DNA of 64,000 nucleotides from Bombardia bombarda (lineage: Eukaryota; Ascomycota; Sordariomycetes; Sordariales; Lasiosphaeriaceae). The notes beneath the pieces are model-generated. The model had not been told where the DNA came from and searched no databases. It saw only the letters and a list, made by a program, of their open reading frames with translations. Numbering within the stretch: the first letter of the stretch is position 1; each line of letters starts with the position of its first letter. Both the position numbers and the translations under genes were made by a program. Shown here one piece after another: positions 22,048-35,033 of the stretch. The stretch is from NCBI GenBank assembly GCA_030512295.1, contig JAULSR010000001.1, positions 8,703,001 to 8,767,000 of the forward strand. The letters are read 5' to 3'.

Positions 22048-23764
22048 TCAAACCCTCTGAACATAGCCATTCACATCAACCCTCTGTCCCCTCAACACAT
22101 ACCCCTCCTGCCTCGCCTTCTCCCACTGCTTCTCTATCTTCCCCACCACCCCCCCATCCCGCGGCACAAAACGCACCTCAAACGGCTTCGGGCCCCGAAA
22201 ACTCGTATCCTCCCACGCATCATCGCTATCATCTAACCCCCCTCCAACCTCCTCAACCCCATCCTCACCAAGCGGCGGCCGCACCTCAAACGCCCACAGG
22301 ATATTCGCCACCGCGATATCCAGCGAGTTCTCCGCCAGCCGCGAACCAGGACAAATCCGCCTGCCCACGCCGAAAGTAAAGTGATCGCGCTGGTACGGGT
22401 CTCCCTGGTTGGCGTATTCAGCGCTGTATTTTAGAAATCCCAGATACCGCTCCGGCTTGAAGACGAACGGCTCATCATAGCGTGACGGGTCGTAGTGGAT
22501 AAAGGGCGTATTTCCCAACAATATGGTGCCCTTGGGGATGACATAGTCCTTGTACGTCGCATCTACATCGGCATAGTGCTTGATACCCCAAAACGGGGTG
22601 GGGTGCATGCGCAGGATCTCTTTAACGCAGGCGCGGATGTAGGGCAAGTTGGGGACATCATCAAAGCACGGGGCGCGACCGGGCCTAACAACGCGGGCGA
22701 GCTCGTCGTAGGCTGTCTTTTGGACGTGCGGGTCGGCGGCGAGGTGCAGGATCAGGCTGAGCAGCGTGACGGAGGTGGTGGTGCTGCCGGCCTCGAGGTT
22801 GCCCCCCGCGACCCAGGCGGCGTCCTCGTCTTTCAGCCCGGCCTTGCGCCACGCGTCGCTGTTCTCGATGAGCTCGCGCGCGTAGCAGACAGGCGCCCCA
22901 CCCTCGGCGATCTGGCGCTGCAGACGCCGCCAGAGGATCATCTTGGCCTCGAGCATGGGCTTGGCGTAGGCCTGGGCGCGGCGGCGGCCGGGCTGCAGCC
23001 AGACGGGCAGGCGGGCGAGGAAGGGCAGCTCGTCGACGATGAAGGCGCCGGCGCGGGTGATTTGGCCGAGGATGCGGGCGCTGGCGAGCGCGTGTGGTGG
23101 ACGTCTTGGTCGTCCCAGTTTGTGACGCGCAGGCCGTAGGTGCTGGTCATCATGATGCTGAAGGCGAAGCGGCGGATGTGCATCTGGAACTCGGTCTGTT
23201 GCTTGTTGTCGGTGGCGAGGTCGAAGAGGAGCTGCTTGACTTCGAACTCCTGCGAGGGCACAAAGGTGGCGGTCATGGTGCTGGAGAGGAGCTGGTGCGT
23301 GATGTTGCGGTAGGCGCGCCACTTGGGGCCGTAGGCCAGCGTGAACATGCGCATGTCGCCCATGACCACGTCGTTGCCCAGCGGGGCAGGCATCTTGGAC
23401 GAGGTGTGGAGTGACTATCATCAGTGGTTAGTATCTGCACAGTATCAGTTGAGCAATGGTTGAGGCTCAATCTTGTCCATACCTGCTTGTTCAATACTTC
23501 CTGCATGGCAGCAGGACTGTTGATGATGACCCAATTGTACCAGCCCACGCGAATCTTGAAGACCTCGCCATAGCGCGTCGCCCACTCTCGAAACCGCACG
23601 TGTGGCTTGTCAGGCAGACTGATTCCGACGCCGATGAACGGGAGCCCTTTAGGGCCCGGCATCTTGTCCAGACGACGGTCGCGAATAAACCATGACCAAG
23701 TGCAATAGTAAACAACTACGGCCAGGCCAATGACCAGGGCCATGTGATCCAGTTGTTGGAACAT
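22048..23764 (-). pseudogene. Cytochrome P450-B with a small frameshift
   Basis: Membrane-anchored fungal P450. Exon 1 (23764-23483) has an N-terminal hydrophobic anchor and the hinge KMPGPKGLPF. The intron 23415-23482 (GTATGG..TAG) matches the position of the P450-A intron. Exon 2 reads SLHTSSK, GDMRMFTLAYGPKWRAYRN, then near 23091-23097 the frame breaks inside a CAC-rich stretch; RILGQITRAGAFIVDEL follows in another frame. The pattern fits insertion of two bases. After that come an I-helix region (GGNLEAGSTTTSV), the K-helix KEILRMHP, FKPERYLGF and the haem loop FGVGRRICPG. The tail carries an acidic and glycine-rich insert. It would oxidise the polyketide product. The only lesion seen is this indel, so of the broken genes it is among those most open to a sequencing-error explanation. 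Confidence 0.82.
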
Positions 23765-25855
23765 GATAATATTCTTACTACTGGGCACGCAGTATTCTAC
23801 TGACTGGAGTGTTTGAGGTTGTTCAAGACGATTGAGCTTTGAATTCAAACCTGGTTGTGAGTTACTGGCAGCGAGTTTCTTTCAATATCGGTGTTACACA
23901 CCTGTCTCTAGCCCGAGACTGTCTTGCAAGGTTTCATCGCATCGACACTCGATGTCTTGGTTTGGCAGGTTTCACCCCACCGGGTGATGACATGGAGAAT
24001 GTCCGTAGTCTGCACGGCGGCGGACATTAATGGCAATGACAACAAGAGCTCAGCTCTTTCCATCAAACTCTTTCCTCCATATCCAACCTCCGCGTATGAG
24101 GTCTACGATGCCCGTATAACGCCAGCAAATTGTCCGCAATTAATTCGGGCATTGTGCCGGGAATATCATCCCAATGCAGGTATCTTAGTGCAGACAGCGG
24201 ACAACTGCTGCAGGTAGTCAATCACGCAACTCGGCAAAGTAATATGACAATCAACCAGTTGTTGGTTGTCCACCCGATGGCCATGAGAGTGCATACACTT
24301 TCCCCAGCTTGGCCGTATTACTACTTCCGGCAGAGGACTTACCGTGATTCGATGCGTGTAATACTGATATGATACCTCGGCGCCACGTGTTTGTTGCCCG
24401 CAGATGCCAATCCAAGTGATGAAGATATCGTCGATGATTGAATACAAACGTCAAGCTGCTAGATTCCCGACAGATTGCCGAATACGGCAGATACCAAATA
24501 CGGCAGCATGGCGCGACCCGGTTGGAGCCAACCAAGCGCAGAATTGCGAAGAAGGGTGTGTTCGCGCGATGAGCCGAACACGGGTAAGACGGGTGTCTAT
24601 TCGCACCGCTGTATATGCGCATGCGACCAGTTTGACCCCATGCCACTTATAGAGGTTCTGAAAGGTGAAATAGTATATCAAATAACACGGCCTGATTTTG
24701 CACACGGTGCTGTGTCGTAGCGGTGACGGTTTCTGTCAGTGAATTGACTCAGTTTTGGCCGGACCGGAATCCTACCATCAGCATCAATTAGGTCTGCTCC
24801 AGTAATACGCCATCCGGAGGCAAATCCGCTGGTTACACGAGGCGGCAGTGACGGCACGTAACTGAGACTTGGCCTACTACCTGCTAAACTTGCTTTTAAT
24901 CAACGCAAGTTAAGACATTTCAGCTGCCATGACCTGGGAGGTTTCTGATGACAGCCGTCTGATGACAAGTTAAATCTGTTATGTTAGCGGCAAAAGAACC
25001 GCGAGACTAGAGAACTGCATGGAGGCGCAAGGATGGCTAGGAAAGCCAAGCCAAAGCTGATCTGGGCCGATGTGTACGGACGAAAATCCCGTCGTACTGG
25101 ATATGGGAACTCCAGGTATATGCATACTGCGAAGGGGAATATGCCTTTGCTGCCATACTGGATCCAACACGAGTGTAAAATCTGTGGTTCCAGGACCCTC
25201 CCAGTTCCATACAGTATGCTACCCTGAACTTCGTGTTGGCAGGTACGTAGGATTTCTTTGGAGAAGGAAGGAAGGGGCAAAGCACCACCAGGTCGGGCAA
25301 TGAGATCGCCAGTCAAACATGCAGCTAACCATTCGTGAACCAAGACTTCAGGGTCTGCTTTGTGTTACGATAGATGTTGTCCACTAGGCTGCAGCTGGCT
25401 ATCGCCGAGCTCAAGATAACGACGGACCTGCCTTTCTCCTGCTGTTGGCTCTAGTAGTAGTAAAAAGCCCATGAAGATGCCCAGGATCTACACATTTGCG
25501 TTATGCGGCAGAAAATGGTTCGGGTGATGGATGGGAACATGATTGCGAAAGATAACAATGAAAGGGGACGAGACATAGACATGCAGGAGCTTTGCAGAAT
25601 CCGTAGAAGCTTCTGTTGATGTTTTGGAAAGTCACGTCCAAGGCTGACATGTCTTAGTGGGGCTATGATAATCGACCGTGACATGCAGATGATAGAGATC
25701 AGAGTCGAATGTAATTGAAAGAGATTGATATATCTATGGGTACGGTGTGACCATCACTTGAAGGGAAACACCTGTAGCCAAGAGCCCTCAGCATCATCAC
25801 TAGACTTAGTCCCCAGCAACCAACAGTTTCATCACTTGGCCACAGTGAATTCAAC
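23765..25855. other. Divergent region between P450-B and the PKS
   Basis: About 2.1 kb shared as promoter space by P450-B (minus) and the PKS (plus). A single TCG(N5)CGA palindrome occurs at 23942-23952 (TCGACACTCGA), 178 bp upstream of the P450-B start. One copy in this much noncoding DNA is expected by chance. Short open frames on both strands at 24130-24720 and 24980-25340 show no motif. Confidence 0.45.
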
Positions 25856-28800
25856 ATGGCCCAAGAACAGCAGCAGAAACAACAACAACAACACACGCTG
25901 TATCTCTTTGGAGACCAGACGTACGACGTACAGCTATATCTGAAGAGTTTGCTGCGTCACAGGGACAACCCAGTCTTGGAGGACTTCCTCGTCAAGGCAT
26001 ACGATGCGATACGCAGCGAGTTGTACAAGCTTCCAGCTGAGACCAGAGAAGATCTCCCTCGATTTACCTGCCACGATGATCTCATTTTGTGGGATCAGGG
26101 CGGGAATCGGTGCGTGGCCCTAGACATGGCCATCACCACCATATACCAGCTCGGCACATTCATCAGGTCAGTTCACCCCTATAGCCTGCCCGTTTTTTCA
26201 ACTTATAAGAAAATGTGGCCTGATATTTTATCATAACCACAGTCAAACAAGCACTTGGGATATCCAGGCTAGGAACTCTCATGTACTCGGCATCTGCACA
26301 GGAGCCCTGGCGGCTGCTGCAGTTAGCTGCAGTCACAACACAGTTGACCTCATTCCGCTAGCAGTTGATGCTGTCATAGTGTCCTTCAGAGCAGGTCTAC
26401 ACGTCACTGACATGGCGCGCCGAGTTGAGCCCTTCAAAGGATCGCTCGACGATAAAAGCTGGTCCATTGTCGTCCCGGGCTTGGCGTCGGCTGATGCTGT
26501 CGGGAGATGCTCTGAGAAGACGGTAAGCAAACAGCTATGGGTGCCCATAACTTACCTCTTTACCGACACGATAATCACCGGCCTTCTGTTTACTAATCCT
26601 CGACAAGACCCTCCCCTTGTCGACTAGGCCGTACGTGAGTGCCTATGCACCGAATGGCGTGACCATCAGCGGTCCACTGCGCGCATTGCATCGACTTTCG
26701 AGCCAGGGAGCCTTCGAGTCTTCCGTATTGAAGAGCATTCCCATCCACGCACCATACCATGCCCCTCATCTATATAGCTCAGAAGATGTCGACGAAATCA
26801 TCACAAGCCTCGAGATTCATGATACACCCGCCAACGTTCCCCTTTTGTCTGGTAACGGCAAGGCGGTAGAAGGCGATACTTTTGAGAGCCGCCTGAAGTC
26901 TGCAGTCACACAGATACTATTGGAGCCCCTCCGATGGAATGGCATTCTTCAGGAGCTGCAGGCCCATCTCCAGACAGAACAACCCACTGCATTCAAGATT
27001 GTTCCTGTCGGAACAGCAGCCGATCACTTGATCTACACGGCCCTTAAGCAGACATCGCTAGCCGAACTCCTACCGCCAACGCCCACGACAGCTCAAACGC
27101 CAACAGCAACAACCAGCACTGTCTCAAGACGCCGCCTCCTCCCCCAACCCCAGCAAGCCCAAACTCGCCATCATCGGCATGTCAGGGCGGTTCCCCGGCG
27201 CCAAGGACAACGACGCATTCTGGAACGTGCTCCACCAAGGACTGGACATGCACAAGGAAGTCCCGCCTCTCCGCTGGGATGCCCGAACCCACTCAGACCC
27301 AACAGGCACGCGCAAGAACACGAGCGTCACACCCTTCGGCTGCTGGCTCGACGACCCCGCCGCCTTCGACGCACGCTTCTTCAACATCTCGCCGCGAGAG
27401 GCGCCTCAGATCGACCCGGCCCAGCGCATCGCCCTGATGACCGCCTACGAGGCCATCGAGCAAGCTGGCATAGTTCCCGATGCCACCCCCTCGACCCGGC
27501 GGGACCGCGTCGGCGTCTTCTACGGCGTCACCAGCCAGGACTGGTTCGAGACCAACAGCGCCCAGCAGATCGACACCTACTTCATCCCCGGCGGGAACAT
27601 GGCCTTCATCCCCGGCCGCATCAACTACTTTTTCAAGTTCAGCGGCCCGAGCTTTGCCGTCAACACGGCCTGCTCTTCCAGTCTCGCCGGCATCCACATG
27701 GCGTGCAATAGCCTCTGGCGAGGGGATATCGACACGGCCATCGCCGGCGGGACAAATGTGCTGACGAACCCCGATATGACGGCCGGGCTGGACAAGGGCC
27801 ACTTTTTGTCGCAGACGGGCAACTGCAAGACCTTTGACGATGGCGCTGATGGTTATTGCCGCGGGGAGGGTGTCGGGACCATCATTATCAAACGCCTTGA
27901 TGATGCCATTGCCGACAAGGATCCCATCCTGGGTGTCATCTTGGGGGCAGCAACAAACCACTCGGCCGAGTCTGAATCCATCACACGGCCGCATGTCGGT
28001 GCCCAGCGGGCTGTCTTTAACAAGATCCTGAACCAAGGCGGCGTTGATCCATATACCGTTGGATATGTCGAGATGCACGGGACTGGCACGCAAGCCGGCG
28101 ATGCTGGTGAGATGTCCAGCGTTCTCGACACCTTTGCTCCCCATCCTGCTCAGACCAAAAGAGGCAAGCGAAACAGTTCTGAGGCGCTTTATCTGGGATC
28201 AGCAAAGGCAAATATCGGTCATGGTGGAGCTGCGTCGGGAATGGCCAGTCTTATCAAGGTGTTGTTGATGCTGCAGAAGAACACCATAGTGCCGCATTGT
28301 AAGCGTTTCATGCATGCCCAGCGTCCGCTATACAACCAGAGTAGCAGCTACTAACCACGAGTGCATGCTGTAGGTGGCATTAAGACCAAGATCAACCATA
28401 GGTTTCCGGCCGATCTCAAGGAGCGGAACGTCAACATTGCACTCAAGCCAACCAGCTGGGAAAGGAGTGCTGATCCTACCAAGCCCAGGCGGGCTTTCGT
28501 AAACAACTTCAGCGCCGCAGGTGGCAACACGGCCATACTTTTGGAAGATGCACCTCTGCAGCTCGACTCTGACAGCTCAGTTTCAGACACCAGAAGCCAT
28601 CACGTCGTGGCTGTCTCAGCCAAGAATGGCATATCGCTGCAAGAAAACCCCCGATCGTTGCTCGGTTTCTTGAAGCAGAACCCAGATGTTTCTCTCGGCA
28701 CCCTCTCCTACACAACCACAGCACGTCGCATCCATCACCAGCACCGCGTCATGCTCACAGGTGCAAGCACCGCAGACTTCTGTGCTCAGATTGATGGCGC

Positions 28801-31800
28801 TCTTGCCAGCGACGCCGGCGTGACCAGACCAAAGGGCAGCCCCAAGATCGTCTTCACATACACGGGCCAGGGTGCGCAGTACCCAGGCATGGGCAAAGAT
28901 CTGTACGAGAACTTCACCTTCTTCCGCACCGAGCTGCGTCGCTTGGACCGGATTGGACAAAAGCTGGGCTTCCCATCCTTTCTCTCCGTCATCGATGCCC
29001 ACTCAGGCGAACAAGACATTGTCAAGTATAATTCCACTGCTGTGCAGTTGTCGAGCGTCTGTATGCAGATTGCCCTGACGAAGCTTTGGGAGACATGGGG
29101 CGTGACGCCTGCCGCCGTGCTCGGACACAGCCTGGGCGAGTACGCGGCTCTAAACATTGCCGGGGTTCTCTCCGATGCCGATACCATTTATCTCGTGGGC
29201 ACGCGGGCTACTCTGCTTCAGGCCAAGTGCACGCGGGATACGCACACGATGGTGGTGATCAAGGCATCGGTTGATGAGATCACCGAGGTTCTCAAGTACA
29301 ACACTGCATATGAGTTTGCGTGCATCAACTCGCCGACCGAGACTGTTATTGCAGGTATCACCAAAGACATCGCTCACCTCGGCAATCTACTCAAAGATGC
29401 CGGGATGGAGACGATGTCGCTAAAGGTCCCATATGCCTTCCACTCCTCGCAAACTGACCCAGTTCTCGAAGAGTTCAAGACCATAGCCGGTAATGTCACC
29501 TACTCTGAGGCTCAGATCCCCGTGCTGTGCCCCTTGGACGGAAGTATTGCCGTTGGCATCGGCGGATTCGGCCCAGAGTACCTCGCACGCCACACCCGAG
29601 AGCCCGTCAACATGTTCAAGGCGCTCCAGACAGCAGACAGTCACCAAATCCTTACAGAGAAGGGTGTCACCCTGGAGATTGGTCCCCATCCTGCAATCTC
29701 TGGCATGGTAAAGGCGGTCCTGGGGTCTCAAGTCACCACTCTTGCTTCGGCACAGAGAGGCAGACCGGCATTCCAGATGTTGTCGACGGCGCTGAAAGCT
29801 CTCTATATCGCAGGTGCTGATATAAAATGGGCGGCATACCACGAGGACTTCAAGGCCTCACATAGAGTCATCCCAATGCCAGTATATAAATGGGATCCGA
29901 AGCCGTACTGGATCCAGTATGTCAACGACTGGTCGCTGCGCAAGGGCGATCCGCCTCTGACCATCACTATTGGCGCTCCCGCCAAGCTTGAGAGCACCAC
30001 CATCCACCACGTTGTTGAAGATACGGGTGATTATAAGAAGGCTCGTGTCGTGATCGAGTCTGATGTGGCGAGGAAGGACTTCCGCCCGTTGGTGGAAGGC
30101 CACGAAGTGGATGGTGTCCCGCTCTGCACCCCGGCGGTCTATGCCGAGATTGCCCTGACTTTGGTAACGCACCTCCTGGAGCGCTATCACCCTAACGAGG
30201 CGTTTAATACTTGTCTTGAAGTTGCCGACATAACAATCTTGAAGGCCCTCATCCTTGATGCCACACCGTCTTCCCAGCAAGTCCTGCAGGTCCAGGCTGA
30301 AGCTGACTGGTCTTTAAACTCGGCAACAGTCAGGTTACAAGAGCATTCAAACTACGTCGTACGCTTCAATAACGGTAGCCTCCAGCAAAAACTGCAAAAG
30401 GACTAGACAGGTATAAAGCAAAAATTGCATGCCCTCCGGGCCGGCATCAACACAGGCATAACTGCTCGCTTCAATCGTGCCATGACGTACCGCTCCATCC
30501 GTCCCTCGCCCGGTTCCACGAAGAGTATCGTGCTGTTGACGAGATTATACTAAACAGCGATACGCTAGAGGCCTCAAGTCGCTTGAGCTTCAAAGACTTC
30601 CACAAAGATGGCGACTTCCACACCCACCCCGGTCTTATCGACGGTCTCACGTGGGCTGCCGGCTTCTCCATGAACTGCAATGACTACAACGACCTGGACA
30701 AGGACTTGTTTGTCAACCATGGCTGGCGTTCGTTCCAGGTTTTCGAGCCCATGGACTTTGCCAAGGAGTACACCACCTACTCCCGAATGATCGAAGGTAA
30801 GGATCGACTGTACCATTGAGAGGTGACCATCTTGGATGGTGATAAGGTCGTTGCCCACTTTGGAGAGTTCGCTGTGAGTCCCGCGCCATCTTCCCTGTTG
30901 ATATTCGCCCTTAAAACTAACATAATCACAACTGCAGATGCAAGGCGTCCCACGCAGGGTGCTGAAAGTCATCTTGGACGTCGGGAACAGCGGCAACAAA
31001 GCCAAGCAGCAACCAACACCCAAGGCAAATGGGATTTCTGCAGCTGCTGCATTAACCCAGACCCCATCCCAAATAAAGAAAGCTCCATCCTCAGCAGGCC
31101 CGGACACCGCACGAGGTATTGCCATAATAGCAGACGAGAGTGGTCTCGCCGTATCAGATTTGACTGACAGCACTAACTTTGCCGACGTTGGAGTTGACTC
31201 GCTCCTGGGTCTGACTATCTCGGCTCGATTCAGGGAGGAGCTCGATCTGGACCTCGACTTCAACGCGCTTTTTTTTGAGTACCCCACTGTTGGAGATCTC
31301 AAAGGCTTCTTGGGAGGAGATTCCGCAACAGCCAGCTCCACCGAGCCCCCCAGCTCTGGGTCGAGCAACACGGAAGACACCAAGCCATCAACCCCAACTC
31401 TCTCGGTCGCAAAAGGTCCCGTCACACCACAAGTCCATGTCGATTTCAACCGTGCTATTGCCATTATATCAGAGGAAAGCGTCGTCGCGATGGGCGATCT
31501 CACTGATGACGCCAACTTTGGAGACTGTGGTGTCGATTCGTTGTTGTCGCTCGTTATTGTCAGTCGATTCCGGGATGAGCTTGAGCTGGACATCCAGCAC
31601 GAGTCTCTCTTCCTCGAGTGCCCGACTGTGGCAGACCTCAGGCAGATGCTTGGTGGCGACAGCGTCACAATCCAAGCATCTGAACCAGCTGTCGCTCCCG
31701 CTCCCGGCCCTGTACCCGCCACTGTTTCCAACCCTTCCACCAAGATCAACGGAACCACAGCATCATCGCCCCCGCCCTCAACGGCAAGCGGAACCGCATC

Positions 31801-32996
31801 CCTCGAAGCTCGTCAAAAGGCCATAGACGAGTACGTAACCAAGTACACAACCGGCTGGACCGCCCCATCCCTCTCCACCACCGACCCCAACACCCTCCCC
31901 TACGACGACCAAGCCAAAGTCGTCCTCATCACCGGCGCCTCCGGCAGCCTCGGCGGCCAGCTAGCCTTCAAGCTCGCCCAGCGCCCCGACGTGCACACCG
32001 TCGTCTGCCTCAACCGCTCACACCGCATCGAAGCCTCCACCCGCCAGAAGAAAGCCATGAAGGACAAGGGCGTGCACTTCCCCGACCCCCTGCTCCCCAA
32101 GCTCCTCGTCCTGCAAACCGACACCTCAGCCCCCAACCTCGGCCTCTCCCCGTCCGACTACTCCAACCTCGCCAACACAGTAACCCACATCATCCACCAA
32201 GCCTGGCCCATGAGCGTCAAGCGGCCCCTCGCCGGCTTCGAGCCCCAGTTCGCCGCCATGCGCAACCTCATCGACCTCGCCACCACCATCGCATCCCGCC
32301 GCACCCCAAACTTCCGCGTCGGCTTCCAGCTCGTCTCCTCCATCAGCGTGGTCGGCAACTACCGCCAGTCCGCCCGCGTCCCCGAGGACCGCGTGACCAT
32401 CGACACGCTAATTACTGCCAGTCGGCTACGCCGAGGCCAAATGGGGCTGCGAGCGCATGCTCGACCAGACCTTGCACGCCTCCCCTGCGCACTTCCGCGC
32501 CATGACGGTCCGCCTGGGGCAGATTGCCGGGTCCAGCGTCAGCGGGTACTGGAACCCCCTGGAGCACTTCGGGTTCATGATGCGCTCCTCGCAGACGCTC
32601 AACGCGCTGCCGGACGTGGACGGGACGGCGTACTGGACGCCTGTGGACGTGATTGCGCAGACGCTTGCTGAATTAGGGCTGCCCGGCGCGGGACAGGCGG
32701 CGCCTGCGTATGAGTTTTATCACATCGAGAATCCGGTGGGCCAGTCGTGGCGGGAATTAAATGCGGTGTTGGCGGGGGAGCTGGGGATTCCGCGGGGGAA
32801 TATGATCCCGCTGCGGGAGTGGACAGAGAGGGTGAGGCAGGCGCCGCAGAGGAACAATCCTGCGTCGGTGTTGGTGGAATTTTTGGATAGCAATTATGAG
32901 AGGATGTCGTGTGGGGGGTTGGTGTTGGAGGCGAAGAGGGCGGTTGAGCATAGCGCGACGCTGAGGGGGTGGGGTCGGTGGGCGAGGAGGTGGTGA
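25856..32996 (+). pseudogene. Non-reducing polyketide synthase, SAT-KS-AT-PT-ACP-ACP-reductase, disrupted
   Basis: Backbone enzyme for an aromatic polyketide, about 2280 residues if uninterrupted. Introns: 26167-26242, 26523-26607, 28299-28373, 30874-30937. Domains: SAT (Cys nucleophile in GICTGALA); KS about 27155-28560 (TACSSS, MHGTGTQAGD, NIGHGG); AT about 28845-29850 (GHSLGEYAA); PT about 29990-30970 (EGHEVDGVPL, THPGLIDGL); two ACPs (FADVGVDSLL, FGDCGVDSLL); thioester reductase about 31900-32990 (TGASGSLGG, GYAEAKWG). There is no methyltransferase domain and no TE, so release should be reductive, giving an aldehyde. Lesions: probable frameshift in the SAT-KS linker (27065-27157), TAG at 30404-30406, one-base frameshift near 30500, TGA at 30817-30819, one-base frameshift near 32411. 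The catalytic residues themselves survive, implying fairly recent loss. Confidence 0.9.
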
Positions 32997-35033
32997 GAAG
33001 GTATGTGAGGGTTTGGAAGGAGATTGGGTTTTTGGACAAATAAGCTGGGTTGGCATGAACTGCGATGTTCTTGTCGTTGATTTTGGTTATTGGTGGCTTG
33101 GTTTTCTGGGTCTCGTTGTCGAGCTGTGCAAGAAGGAATGTTTGTGGAGATGCGGAAATAAGACAAATCCTAGCAATGAAATATGCATGTTCTTGGCAAA
33201 ATCTTGTTTAGTGCATATTCTAATCGCGAATATTACTGTTCTGCATGCGGTACCTTCCAGGTCCGAATTCTGATTCTAACCTCATTTTTTTTTCGTTTTG
33301 TGGTGTTCATAAACGTTGGAATGCAGAAGTGCTGTTTCTATCACTTTTCTGTTGAGTGGTGCAGAATTATAACTGATTATCATAGTTACTATGAGTACTG
33401 GTGTTCATGCCTAGGTTGTTCAACGTCATATCTCCAGTACCTATAAGTATCTAAGTGGGTACTATTTACCTCAGGTACGCAAAACTTTCCTCCGTTACTT
33501 GGGGTTTGCTGTTTTTTACTCTTTTGATATCCTTCAGATAAAGTGGTTTGATACAAAAGATGAAGAAATTCAATTTCGAAGCTCATTTCGTGATCCTATC
33601 AGTGTAGAAGTTCACGTTGGATGCTCCACAAACGCCACCATCCGGCGTCTATCTTTCTGCCCCATATCCCTCCGTTTATCACTTACCTATAATGGGTATT
33701 TAGGCAGTCGTCCGCCGAATGCTGCATGCTGCAGTTTTGGCAGGTTACATCTGACTCAATCACCACTCCCTGGACTGCAAGTTGGGGATGCGATCAAGCT
33801 TTTTCAAGGAAACGAACTAGTGTTGAGTAGCACTGGACGTTTACCGATGCTTCATTCCACGTTTCGTCATGGGGACTACCATCCGTCTTCCGCTATGATA
33901 AGACCAAGCGGGGTCTGGGCCGTTCTACACGGACACACGGCCGGTAGGTTGATAGTGATGGAAGGACCACGACAAGTCGTGGAAGCCTTCGATAATATGA
34001 CGGCCCGCACAGGTGGGAGCGAGGCGTCTTCAGGCAATATGTACAAAAATGGAACACTCCCAGATTCCCGTCCCGGTTGACGGCCGCATCGTGGTATTCA
34101 GGTCGTCTCATTGGCTGGCGCAAGAGAAACACGACTTTAGGCAAATTGTCAAGGAGGGTGCAACTTCATTTCCCGGCAGCAACGCACAAGCCGTCAATCC
34201 GCAACCGATCCTCTATATATGAGTTGCATTATCTTATATTAGACAGTGGCAGAGATAATGGGATTGGACACTCCGTTCATTGCCTATCAACATGTGTGAA
34301 GCACCCAGATCCTCCGTCAAGAGATGCGGCTGCCTTGGCAACCCCCACTGATGGTTTTTTGTCTGTAAATGTGGCAGTCTTTATCGTTGGATCGACGAGC
34401 GGCTCGCTTGGCATTCCCAAAGCTTGGCAGGAGTTGTCATATGTGCGAGTACTTTCATGCAAACCGACCCAAACGACATGCTGATCAGACGGGTTGACAG
34501 CTCATCACTAATCGTTTGGCCGCCTCACCCGGTTATTTGAGATATTTCTCTTAATTTCTTCCTAGAGATTTGTAGCATGGAGATTGAAACGGGGGAAGCC
34601 GCGTGTCATTGTTGTGGAAGACAAGCGAGCACTATCTACCTTATGTACTTCGTAAGCTATCAGTACCATTTCCCCCATATTTCCTCCAATGACTTACACA
34701 GACAGTCACATCCGCTCACCCCACTTTGCATTTCCCGTCTTTCACTTTCCACTGTCCAGGAAACCCATGTTTCCCAAAGAATGGCACCCAGATAGTGGTT
34801 CGTTCCTTCCGTGAACCACGTCGGGACCATATCTTGCACATATCATTGACCAATCCCCTTGAAATGCCAATGCTACCCGCGTCTGTTTTATGTTTCCACC
34901 TTCCATAGTGCCCAATCTTTGTGGACCTTCATCAACATAGTAATCTTTCCACAACATCCATACTCCATAACCTCTCTCAAAAATCCTAAGACAAACCGTC
35001 GCCAAGCACAAAATCTACTAACCTCGAGGCAAA
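32997..35033. other. Intergenic region between PKS and glycosyltransferase
   Basis: About 2 kb. A 193-codon open frame at 33499-34080 has no recognisable motif and is overlapped by others on both strands, so I do not call it. No repeat or RNA gene is seen. The right end is the glycosyltransferase promoter. Confidence 0.45.

Noticed and set aside
22495..23139. Plus-strand open frame of 214 codons opposite P450-B
   Set aside because: Antisense shadow of the P450; composition is typical of a shadow frame.
23942..23952. TCGACACTCGA, an AflR-type TCG(N5)CGA palindrome upstream of P450-B
   Set aside because: A single copy is expected by chance in this much noncoding DNA, and no further copies were seen at the other cluster promoters I checked.
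33499..34080. 193-codon plus-strand frame between the PKS and the glycosyltransferase
   Set aside because: No recognisable domain, overlapped by frames on both strands, no splice support.
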